A stretch of 5,109 nt of DNA, taken from NCBI GenBank assembly GCA_038062165.1, contig JBBTXQ010000040.1, positions 1 through 5,109 on the forward strand, in the 5' to 3' direction. The notes under the pieces were generated by a model, which searched no databases, was not told where the DNA came from, and saw only the letters and a list, made by a program, of their open reading frames with translations. The DNA is from DATDSR01 sp038062165. Its GTDB lineage: Bacteria > Patescibacteriota > Minisyncoccia > Phycocordibacterales > DATDSR01. Below are positions 1 through 4,471 of the stretch, one piece after another (position 1 is the stretch's first letter; each line of letters opens with the position of its first letter). Both the position numbers and the translations under genes were made by a program.

Positions 1-171
1 AACGAGAGGCTCGTGGCAACGGGTAATACCTGCGAGGAAGAGGAGACGATGCCACTCACGATGCTACTGGCTGAGCCTGTGGAAAACGTCCGTCCATCGG
101 CAGAGGATGACGATGGATTCACGTACGACACTACAGGCACAGTGGCAGATGTCAGATGGGACTCTGGTTAA
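1..171 (+). CDS. C-terminal end of an unrecognised acidic protein (5' partial)
   Basis: Reading frame 1 is open from the first base to a TAA at 169-171, giving 56 residues whose N-terminal part lies outside the window. The fragment is acidic, with an EEEE run near residue 13 and a DDD run near residue 38, and has one cysteine. I recognise no domain. It is called coding because the frame is open and because a good plus-strand intrinsic terminator begins 10 bases after the stop. GC content of about 57% is higher than in the genes that follow, so it may belong to a different compositional block. The function is unknown. The strand and stop position are fairly secure. Confidence 0.6.
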   Translation, partial: NERLVATGNTCEEEETMPLTMLLAEPVENVRPSAEDDDGFTYDTTGTVADVRWDSG

Positions 172-181
172 CGATAAGCGG

Positions 182-218
182 TCGGGGAATCGAAAGATAT
201 CCCCGATTTCATTTTTTT
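182..218 (+). terminator. Intrinsic terminator after the first gene
   Basis: The arms TCGGGGA (182-188) and TCCCCGA (200-206) pair perfectly. ATC (189-191) and GAT (196-198) extend the stem around a GAAA tetraloop (192-195), with one bulged A at 199. The stem is followed by TTTCA and then a run of seven T (212-218), the classical form on the plus strand. It closes the gene ending at 171. The T tract overlaps the end of the converging DUF6624-like gene, whose stop codon is at 209-211. On the minus strand no T run follows the stem, so its action there is doubtful. Confidence 0.8.
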
Positions 219-742
219 CTCATTTTAGCAACAGAGCTAGTTACTCGTTTAAGTTGTTCCTCAAATGGTCTTAATCCTATCTGTTTTCTTAGCATATTTA
301 GCTTCTTTTTATTAGCAATGGGAGGGACTGAAATAGAGAAACTTTTTAGATCAATGTGAAATTGGGTTCCGTATTTCTGTTTACGACCATCTGCAACTAG
401 CAGTCTATCCTCAAGAGTGGCAATCAACTTTGGTGTGATCGCACTATTTACTTGCCTTTTTAGCAATCGTAAAACATTCCACTGGAAGGTTTTATCGTGG
501 CCAGCATGCTGGACAATGAGCCACGCACTTTTAACAACTTTTTTCCCGAATTGCCTGCTGGACGGCCAGCCATACCTTTCAACTACACTTTTTAGATACC
601 TTGTATTTTCTTTATCGATCTTCTTGTTGTATATATTTGGTTTGAATCCGCTTTCCCCCCACCTCCTTCTCATTTCCTGATCTCTCTTCGCTCGCTCAAC
701 TATCTCTTTTTTAATCCCTTTTAATTTATCGTTTGTTATCAT
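209..742 (-). CDS. DUF6624-like domain protein, function unknown
   Basis: This 177-residue soluble protein is very basic at both ends and has no signal peptide or membrane segment. The middle matches the pattern I associate with DUF6624 proteins. There is a YGWPSS block near 57-62, then a hydrophobic helix ending in WLIVQHAGHD (74-83), then LEDRLLVADGRKQKYGTQF (110-128), then a PI pair (141-142) and an IGL-PFEE tail (155-162). The family has no established reaction. The conserved His and Asp of QHAGHD and the GTQF strand would be the first residues to test. The start at 742 gives the full conserved core. No Shine-Dalgarno is visible, only an AT-rich TATATAAAAT just upstream. The gene lies 63 bases downstream of the ATP-grasp ligase on the same strand, so co-transcription is plausible, although a hairpin sits between them. 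The family call is from memory of the motif pattern. Confidence 0.78.
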   Translation of the reverse strand: MITNDKLKGIKKEIVERAKRDQEMRRRWGESGFKPNIYNKKIDKENTRYLKSVVERYGWPSSRQFGKKVVKSAWLIVQHAGHDKTFQWNVLRLLKRQVNSAITPKLIATLEDRLLVADGRKQKYGTQFHIDLKSFSISVPPIANKKKLNMLRKQIGLRPFEEQLKRVTSSVAKMRKK

Positions 743-771
743 ATTTTATATAACTTTTACTACATAAATGT

Positions 772-802
772 TACTGACCCGACGCACTTGGCCGGGTCAG
801 TA
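772..802. repeat. Perfect 10-bp inverted repeat between the two minus-strand genes
   Basis: TACTGACCCG (772-781) and CGGGTCAGTA (793-802) are perfect inverted copies around an 11-base loop. The hairpin lies three bases beyond the stop of the ATP-grasp gene (stop codon 806-808) and 30 bases before the start of the DUF6624-like gene. Neither strand shows a clean T run right after the stem, so it is not a textbook terminator. It could be a weak terminator, an mRNA-stabilising 3' end, or an operator controlling the downstream gene. Confidence 0.6.
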
Positions 803-805
803 TAA

Positions 806-1810
806 TCATAGAGCTGAAATCAGATGTTCCGCTATCATTCCTGTTATATTGAGACCTGTTAGCCGCTCTACCCAGCCCCATTGTCCACTAGGGTTTACCT
901 CCAGAAATACGTGTTCTCCTTCTGGAGTTACTACGAAATCAGCCGCTCCGAATTGAAGATTGAGGGCTTGCATACAGTTGATTAGCTGACCCTCGATATC
1001 GAAGGGAAGAGAGTAAGGCTTGTGGGGAGTATTGTCAATATCGTATCTTCTCCAGTCAATATTACTTCTCTTACTTTGTTGAGAATAAATTGCACAGCTC
1101 AACATACGCCCACCAATTACAGTTGTTCTCACCTCAAACTTCTTTGCTACATAACGTTGGGCAAGGACAGGTGCAACTCTCACCTGCTCTTTATGATTTG
1201 CTATCCACTCGGTGTCAATAAGGTTGGTGTAGACGAAACTCACCTCCCCGTCGACTGTGAATAGTCTAGTGAAGAGGGGTTTTACCGCTATTTTCCCTCC
1301 CATCGCCGTGGCGAATGCGATAAGCTCATCAGGATCATTCGTAATCAGAGTTTCCGGAGTCCTCAAGCCAACATTAGAGGCAACGCTTAACTGATAGAGC
1401 TTGTTATCTTCGACATTATTTACCGCCCTCGGATGATTGACCCATGTCGCTCTAATGCAATCGTAGAACGAGCGTAGACATGCTTTGGCTTCACTCTGAG
1501 CTACTTGTTGTTGAGCAGATAACCCGACATTGGTAATCTTGACGCCTACGCCCGGTCGAATGAACCATGCACAACCGATATCCTTTACTGACAATCTTTC
1601 GTCGTGCGTGCGATCACCAACACGAGTTTCGACCATTAGATTTCCATGAAATGAGTCTATTTTGTCGTGCCGAAGAGAAATAGATGATTCTCTGGTAAAG
1701 GGCAAGGGATAACATAGTGATACACTTCCGCATAAACGAGCTACTTCATCAGCCACTTTTGCCACTGACTTATCGTTTCTTGAACACAGGATCAGCACTT
1801 TCTTACTCAT
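806..1810 (-). CDS. ATP-grasp ligase, MvdC/MvdD-like (graspetide maturase family)
   Basis: This 334-residue protein is about the usual length for graspetide (microviridin-type) ATP-grasp ligases. Those enzymes phosphorylate Asp/Glu side chains of a precursor peptide and close them onto Ser/Thr or Lys to form omega-ester or omega-amide rings. The N-terminal Rossmann-like part begins KKVLILCS and carries the WFIRP motif (82-86), which corresponds to the family's W-x-RRP. The ATP-grasp domain follows, with nucleotide-binding lysines in GGKIAVKPLF (171-180), QRYVAKKFEVR (218-228) and DWRRYD (252-257). The metal-binding end has FGAADF with Asp291 and then FLEVNPSGQWGWVE (302-315), where Glu304 and Asn306 are the expected Mg ligands. 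That last block is the family hallmark. The ATG has a strong GAGGAG six bases upstream. The enzyme appears intact, but no clear precursor is adjacent, so the substrate is unknown. A stand-alone RimK-like peptide or amino-acid ligase remains possible. Confidence 0.85.
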   Translation of the reverse strand: MSKKVLILCSRNDKSVAKVADEVARLCGSVSLCYPLPFTRESSISLRHDKIDSFHGNLMVETRVGDRTHDERLSVKDIGCAWFIRPGVGVKITNVGLSAQQQVAQSEAKACLRSFYDCIRATWVNHPRAVNNVEDNKLYQLSVASNVGLRTPETLITNDPDELIAFATAMGGKIAVKPLFTRLFTVDGEVSFVYTNLIDTEWIANHKEQVRVAPVLAQRYVAKKFEVRTTVIGGRMLSCAIYSQQSKRSNIDWRRYDIDNTPHKPYSLPFDIEGQLINCMQALNLQFGAADFVVTPEGEHVFLEVNPSGQWGWVERLTGLNITGMIAEHLISAL

Positions 1811-1822
1811 GTTCTTCTCCTC
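1811..1822 (-). promoter_or_regulatory. Strong ribosome binding site of the ATP-grasp gene
   Basis: On the minus strand GAGGAG (1817-1822) stands six bases before the ATG at 1810-1808, inside a purine-rich leader. This fixes the start codon. It contrasts with the neighbouring genes at 1967, 2606 and 742, where no such site is visible. Confidence 0.75.
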
Positions 1823-1917
1823 TTCCTTCCATAGATTTTGATGTCCGTAACCATTATTAATGTATCATTAATTAAGCCTCGCAGCAAGGGTATATTTAAC
1901 ATGATTGTGCAGTAAGC

Positions 1918-1946
1918 AATACACAGTTGTAACAGCGAATTATCAA
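1918..1946 (-). promoter_or_regulatory. Candidate sigma70-type promoter of the ATP-grasp gene
   Basis: Read on the minus strand, TTGATA (1946-1941, 5 of 6 to TTGACA) is followed after 17 bases by TGTATT (1923-1918, 4 of 6 to TATAAT). Transcription would begin near 1911, giving a leader of about 100 bases before the ligase ATG. The site lies within the 156-base divergent intergenic region and faces away from the promoter at 1955-1960. The -10 match is only moderate. Confidence 0.35.
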
Positions 1947-1954
1947 CAGTCCTG

Positions 1955-1960
1955 TATAAT
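1955..1960 (+). promoter_or_regulatory. Perfect -10 box placed for a leaderless transcript
   Basis: TATAAT is exact and ends six bases before the ATG at 1967, so a transcript starting at the usual distance would begin at or next to the A of the start codon. No Shine-Dalgarno lies between them. A TTGTAA at 1927-1932 is 22 bases upstream, too far for a normal -35 element. The secreted-protein gene at 4472 has the same arrangement with identical spacing. Confidence 0.55.
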
Positions 1961-1966
1961 GTACCC

Positions 1967-2239
1967 ATGCCAAAGGAGCACTTTGTTAAGCATGTCGGTT
2001 TTTTGAAGGAAAAGAAGTTGTATCCGTCAATATATAAAATTGATGGACCTTCTTCGAACCCGCTTGTTAAGATCAATGGAGAAGAATACCTAACTTTTAG
2101 CTCAAATAACTATCTTGGTTTGGCTGGCGATGCTTCGATAAAGGACTCGGTCATAGAAGCGGTAAGGAGATACGGGATAGGATCTGGGAGCACTAGGTTG
2201 CTATCAGGTTCGATCTCGCTCACTGGTATTTCTATTTAG
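1967..2239 (+). pseudogene. Truncated PLP-dependent alpha-oxoamine synthase family enzyme
   Basis: The ORF has 90 codons. The first ~85 match the N-terminus of the family of 8-amino-7-oxononanoate synthase, 2-amino-3-ketobutyrate CoA ligase and serine palmitoyltransferase, which join an amino acid to an acyl-CoA using PLP. Visible markers are YLTFSSNNYLGLAGD (41-55), with the conserved SNNYLG, and YGIGSGSTRLLSG (69-81). Family members run to about 390-420 residues, so the His that stacks on the PLP, the Asp and the Schiff-base Lys are all missing and the fragment cannot be an active enzyme. Homology stops around Leu85 (2219-2221), where family members usually have LH and this has LT; five foreign codons then lead to TAG at 2237. 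At that point the DNA becomes similar to a membrane-protein gene in another frame, so this is a recombination or deletion junction. Which acyl-CoA or amino acid was used cannot be told from this part. Confidence 0.8.
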
Positions 2240-2280
2240 TTGTGGCACTAATAGGTTGGGGACTTGGGTGGGGAATTAAT
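2206..2280 (+). repeat. Diverged direct repeat, second copy at 2873-2947
   Basis: Bases 2206-2280 align without gaps to 2873-2947, an offset of 667. Two blocks are exactly shared: a 16-base stretch starting CTCACTGGTATT (2219-2234 and 2886-2901) and GGTTGGGGACTTGG (2254-2267 and 2921-2934). Counting by eye from 2219 to 2280 gives 50 identities in 62. The repeat is simply the shared coding C-terminus of the membrane-protein family. Confidence 0.8.
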
Positions 2281-2316
2281 AAACTATTTTCACTTAGGAG
2301 TTCAACTGCTAGTTAA
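2206..2316 (+). pseudogene. C-terminal remnant of a small membrane protein, paralogue of the 121-residue protein
   Basis: This frame differs from that of the PLP enzyme. From 2206 it reads RFDLAHWYFY and continues through an ALIGWGLGWGIN segment to TAA at 2314-2316. The intact protein at 2606-2971 reads KFDLSHWYFY and then ALIGWGLGWVIN at its C-terminus, so the two are clearly homologous over about 25 residues; their tails then diverge. No start codon or N-terminal half is present: the missing part has been replaced by the truncated PLP-enzyme gene. It ends five bases before the 66-residue membrane gene, so it was probably once the upstream member of the same gene string. Confidence 0.75.
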
Positions 2317-2321
2317 ACAAT

Positions 2322-2522
2322 ATGGCACCTATCCCGATTTTCCCTTGGTGGTTCTTTGGACTCTTGTTTGGAGTGCCAATACTGGTTATTGCCGGAATCA
2401 TCTACCTAGTGGCTTGGCTGATCAGTCGATATGTACGGCACAAGAGATTACCAAAGAAGTGGTTCTTCGTGGCCTTAGTTCCGGCGACTTTCGTCTGGCT
2501 GTTTATCCTCAACGTTCTTTAG
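2322..2522 (+). CDS. Small two-helix membrane protein (66 residues), unknown function
   Basis: The protein is short and strongly hydrophobic. A first membrane segment spans about residues 9-35, including a GVPILVIAGIIYLVAW stretch. A basic loop follows (SRYVRHKRLPKK, 35-46), then a second segment at about 47-65. The loop charge suggests that both ends face outwards, an inference from the positive-inside rule. The ATG follows the stop of the membrane-protein remnant by five bases and has no close Shine-Dalgarno; a TAGGAG at 2294-2299 is too far away. An overlapping frame from 2264 has no membrane-protein character and is judged a shadow. No family is recognised. The stretch GCCGGAATCATCTA (2391-2404) recurs at 3727-3740 in the decayed membrane ORF, hinting at a distant relation. 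Confidence 0.6.
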   Translation: MAPIPIFPWWFFGLLFGVPILVIAGIIYLVAWLISRYVRHKRLPKKWFFVALVPATFVWLFILNVL

Positions 2523-2567
2523 TTAAGTTTGGATAACAGATACTTATTTCAAAAAACGACAGATGGA

Positions 2568-2573
2568 CATAAT
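2568..2573 (+). promoter_or_regulatory. Possible -10 box before the 121-residue membrane protein
   Basis: CATAAT matches the -10 consensus at five of six positions and lies 32 bases before the ATG at 2606, in an 83-base AT-rich gap between genes. No convincing -35 element is visible at the right distance. The gap suggests that the 121- and 172-residue genes form a separate transcript from the 66-residue gene. Confidence 0.25.
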
Positions 2574-2605
2574 TTATTAACTCAAGAAATTAACATCCTA
2601 ATGCC

Positions 2606-2971
2606 ATGAAAGCAATTAAGAATTTGCTATTTATTTTCGGATCAGCCTTAGTCTCTTACCTTCTTATCAATCCAATAAGTAATTTTTATAAAAGTTTATT
2701 TCCAGAACAATATCGCGATGGTGCTTTCTTTGGTTTTGACCTAACGACGCCTCTCATTGCGTTTGTTATTGGATTTGTTCTGTTATCAGTTTCTACATTA
2801 AACGCCTTCGGTAACTACGAAAAAAATAAATGGATAGTATTTGCGCTTATAATATCGTTTATTCCAATCTTAAAGTTTGACCTATCTCACTGGTATTTCT
2901 ACGTAATGCTTGCCCTGATCGGTTGGGGACTTGGCTGGGTGATTAATTGGTTGGTACAAAAGAATGCCTAA
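2606..2971 (+). CDS. Four-helix membrane protein (121 residues), unknown function
   Basis: Four hydrophobic segments are visible at about 5-24, 46-66, 76-92 and 96-116, joined by short loops; the N-terminus is positively charged (MKAIKN). The last helix carries the ALIGWGLGWVIN motif, shared with the remnant at 2206-2316, so this is a duplicated local family. It lacks a Shine-Dalgarno. The reading frame overlaps the next gene by eight bases (ATG at 2964, stop at 2969-2971), which is typical of translationally coupled partners. I recognise no domain. Possible roles such as a holin-like, toxin-immunity or envelope subunit cannot be decided from sequence. AT-rich composition matches its neighbours. 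Confidence 0.75.
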   Translation: MKAIKNLLFIFGSALVSYLLINPISNFYKSLFPEQYRDGAFFGFDLTTPLIAFVIGFVLLSVSTLNAFGNYEKNKWIVFALIISFIPILKFDLSHWYFYVMLALIGWGLGWVINWLVQKNA

Positions 2972-3482
2972 CTTTCGGACTCTATTTAAATACGTAAAGC
3001 CAAAATTACCAGCTATAGCATTAATCAGTGGTGCTATGGCGGGTTTAAGTTTGTTCATGCTTATACCAGACGAGATAGGTATATGTGGCAACAGCACCAG
3101 TTGCGGTGTTTGGGAAAACATTGGCGCATGGGTGTTCGTGATATTCTTGTGTGTTTTTTATCTTTCAAGTCTTGTTTTTCTTGTGTGTGATAAAAAATCC
3201 CGATTGCCATACCTTATTCTTACAATTCTAGTGATTGTCGCTGGTGTACTGACGTTTATTGACTTAGAGAAAAGCTCCGGTGGTTTCAGTCCCTTTACTT
3301 CTGATGGAGAGATTGCAGTAATTTTTTTCCTAACCATTCATTCGGGATACTCTTTCTTATATATTCTCAGAAGGTTTCTTTACAGGTACGATTGGTATGT
3401 CCGCATGCCTAGGAGTTTGGTGGTGATGATATCGATTGTCTTGCCGGTCTCTATTCTCATTTTAGTATCCGCATGGCTGTAA
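2964..3482 (+). CDS. Polytopic membrane protein (172 residues), unknown function
   Basis: Five hydrophobic segments are apparent at about 16-35, 54-75, 80-100, 116-136 and 151-171. The first follows a basic N-terminus (RTLFKYVKPK), as expected for a cytoplasmic start. The loop between segments one and two has two cysteines (41 and 47, around GNSTS), which could form a disulphide if it faces outside. A basic, aromatic loop (RRFLYRYDWYVRMPR, 136-150) precedes the last helix. The start overlaps the end of the 121-residue gene by eight bases, so the two are probably co-translated and may form one complex. No family is recognised. Confidence 0.75.
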   Translation: MPNFRTLFKYVKPKLPAIALISGAMAGLSLFMLIPDEIGICGNSTSCGVWENIGAWVFVIFLCVFYLSSLVFLVCDKKSRLPYLILTILVIVAGVLTFIDLEKSSGGFSPFTSDGEIAVIFFLTIHSGYSFLYILRRFLYRYDWYVRMPRSLVVMISIVLPVSILILVSAWL

Positions 3483-3516
3483 GGCTAGTACAAATTACAA
3501 TAAGAAATTACTAAAT

Positions 3517-3774
3517 TTGTTCATAGTGGTAACCGGAAATTTTTTTCATACACACGTAACTTTCCTGACGTTTACCTGGGCTGTTAGCCTTGCCTTCCTC
3601 CTAATTTCCCTCATAATCATCGCCACCAAGTCACTTAGCCGCCCGGCAGCTAAGTGAAGTTATAGCAATTGGGAAGCAAAAAGCAGTCTCGTTTGGTACA
3701 TTGGGGGTATCTTGTTAACAATTCTAGCCGGAATCATCTATTACACGAGGAATACAGTAGTCCGTCAATATTGA
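3517..3774 (+). pseudogene. Decayed small membrane-protein ORF interrupted by an in-frame UGA
   Basis: One frame is open from before 3517 (TTG, or GTG at 3526) to TGA at 3655-3657. It then continues in the same frame, without another stop, to TGA at 3772-3774. The first part encodes a hydrophobic helix (WAVSLAFLLISLIIIA) with a basic end. The second encodes another helix (LVWYIGGILLTILAGIIYY) with a basic end. Joined, they look like one two-helix membrane protein of the kind found just upstream, and the second half has no start codon of its own. The simplest reading is a pseudogene with a nonsense mutation. A real 43- to 46-residue protein ending at 3657, or stop-codon readthrough, is less likely. 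No ATG or Shine-Dalgarno is seen. Other genes here end at UGA in sensible places, so general UGA recoding is not supported. Confidence 0.4.
3631..3657. repeat. Perfect 9-bp inverted repeat ending on the internal UGA
   Basis: TCACTTAGC (3631-3639) and GCTAAGTGA (3649-3657) pair perfectly around a nine-base GC-rich loop. The last three bases are the UGA that interrupts the decayed membrane ORF. No T run follows, so it is not a standard terminator. It may be a structured scar, a regulatory hairpin or chance. Confidence 0.5.
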
Positions 3775-3798
3775 CGTAACTTGAGCGTACCGCATACT
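3763..3798 (+). promoter_or_regulatory. Candidate promoter with palindromic operator before the lipoprotein gene
   Basis: CGTCAATATTGACG (3763-3776) is a perfect 14-base palindrome. Its right half contains TTGACG, which fits a -35 element at five of six positions. After 16 bases comes CATACT (3793-3798), four of six to TATAAT. Transcription would start near 3805 and give a leader of about 113 bases. A dimeric regulator bound to the palindrome would block the -35 element. A further CCGTCAA half-site lies at 3820-3826, and a 10-base palindrome, AATCTAGATT, at 3830-3839. All of this is inferred from motif matches. Confidence 0.4.
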
Positions 3799-3880
3799 TG
3801 TAAGTAGCATTGGCGTTTTCCGTCAAGTCAATCTAGATTTGATGGGGCGCTTAAGGTCTCTAAACGTTTCAAAACCCAAT

Positions 3881-3897
3881 CTCCGCCAAAGGCGGAG
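3881..3897. repeat. Compact GC-rich hairpin in the lipoprotein leader
   Basis: CTCCGCC (3881-3887) and GGCGGAG (3891-3897) form a perfect seven-pair stem around an AAA loop, ending seven bases before the Shine-Dalgarno (AAAGGAG at 3905-3911). It could stabilise the 5' end of the mRNA, affect ribosome access, or be one copy of a dispersed REP-like element. No T run follows, so termination is unlikely. Confidence 0.6.
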
Positions 3898-3917
3898 CGG
3901 CCCGAAAGGAGCCAAAC

Positions 3918-4400
3918 ATGCGTCAGGTTGTTCTCTTTGCGCGCAGCCGAACCATGGCGGCCCTCTCGGTCGCCGCTCTCGCAGTTCTCGTCGCCTGCGG
4001 TGGCGGAGGAAGCTCGCCCACCGACATGAGTGGACCACCGGACCAGGTCGTTCTGGACAGCGTCAACTGGATGTGCACTTGCTCTGAAATGACGGACGGA
4101 GCGGTGCAGTTCCGTGGCCACGTCGAGTGGTATTACCGGAACTCTGAGCTCCAGGGTCCGGCGATTGTCCGAGTTCTGGATGACCTCCCGCGAGAGGTTG
4201 GACGCTTCGACTGCAACCTCTCCCTCGGGGACGGGGTGTGTATTGGGGACGTCAATCTCGGTCCCACCCTCTCATACTTCTACGAGCCCCGGCTCGTGGT
4301 GGGAAGTGGTGGAAGGTCCGGAATGATGCTGTTCTCACAGCACATAAAGGCTTGCGAGCCGGCGGTGTGCTCGGCTTCCGCGAGTACGAGCGGAAGGTAG
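3918..4400 (+). CDS. Putative lipoprotein of unknown function
   Basis: The 160-residue product has a basic start (to Arg11), a hydrophobic stretch (13-26) and a lipobox LVAC with Cys27, followed by a flexible GGGGSSPT linker. That is the pattern of a signal-peptidase II substrate, lipid-anchored at the membrane with the rest outside the cytoplasm. The mature part has six further cysteines (53, 55, 99, 108, 146, 151), suggesting disulphides, and alternates short hydrophobic and polar stretches like a small beta-rich domain. I recognise no family. The start is fixed by AAAGGAG six bases upstream; Met13 would lose the basic region. The gene is GC-rich, unlike the AT-rich genes to its left, and it has its own candidate promoter and terminator, so it looks like a self-contained, possibly transferred unit. 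Other frames across this gene are GC-driven shadows. Confidence 0.82.
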   Translation: MRQVVLFARSRTMAALSVAALAVLVACGGGGSSPTDMSGPPDQVVLDSVNWMCTCSEMTDGAVQFRGHVEWYYRNSELQGPAIVRVLDDLPREVGRFDCNLSLGDGVCIGDVNLGPTLSYFYEPRLVVGSGGRSGMMLFSQHIKACEPAVCSASASTSGR

Positions 4401-4408
4401 GTTTTGCC

Positions 4409-4446
4409 CGAGGGCGCTGTTGTACACAGTGCCCTCGTTTCCTTTT
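4409..4446 (+). terminator. Intrinsic terminator of the lipoprotein gene
   Basis: CGAGGGCGCTGT (4409-4420) pairs with ACAGTGCCCTCG (4426-4437) over 12 positions, one of them a G-U pair, around a TGTAC loop. TTTCCTTTT follows directly. The stem starts eight bases after the TAG at 4398-4400. This is a strong Rho-independent terminator on the plus strand and separates the lipoprotein gene from the next one. Confidence 0.88.
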
Positions 4447-4459
4447 AAAAGAAGTGAGC

Positions 4460-4465
4460 TATAAT
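4460..4465 (+). promoter_or_regulatory. Perfect -10 box placed for a leaderless transcript
   Basis: TATAAT is exact and ends six bases before the ATG at 4472, the same geometry as at 1955-1960. The position expected for a -35 element falls in the T tract of the preceding terminator and shows no good match. A weak AGTGAG (4453-4458) is 13 bases from the ATG, too far for a normal ribosome binding site. Transcription would be expected to begin almost at the start codon. Confidence 0.55.
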
Positions 4466-4471
4466 TACCAT

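Noticed and set aside
417..680. 87-codon plus-strand frame inside the DUF6624-like gene
   Set aside because: It is antisense to a recognisable conserved core and has no ribosome binding site. It is a shadow frame.
772..802. Classical intrinsic terminator
   Set aside because: The stem is perfect but no T tract follows on either strand, so it is reported only as an inverted repeat of uncertain role.
1807..2076. 89-codon minus-strand ORF reaching into the antisense of the PLP gene
   Set aside because: Its upstream part is antisense to a conserved, clearly coding N-terminus. Only the last 31 codons are kept as a speculative leader ORF.
2264..2536. 90-codon plus-strand frame overlapping the 66-residue membrane gene
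   Set aside because: It has no coherent hydrophobic or domain pattern. The overlapping frame at 2322-2522 gives a clean two-helix membrane protein, and this frame's start lies inside the membrane-protein remnant.
209..3774. UGA recoded as glycine, as in Absconditabacteria or Gracilibacteria
   Set aside because: The DUF6624-like and ATP-grasp proteins end at UGA exactly where their families end, and reading through would run into hairpins. Only one decayed ORF would gain from recoding.
2239..3830. Integron-type gene cassette array
   Set aside because: The run of small ORFs suggested it, but I found no attC-like pairs (RYYYAAC with GTTRRRY in inverted arrangement) between genes and no integrase.
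3823..4121. Long minus-strand frames across the lipoprotein gene
   Set aside because: Stop-poor frames are expected in GC-rich DNA. The plus strand has a Shine-Dalgarno, a signal peptide with lipobox and a terminator, so these are shadows.
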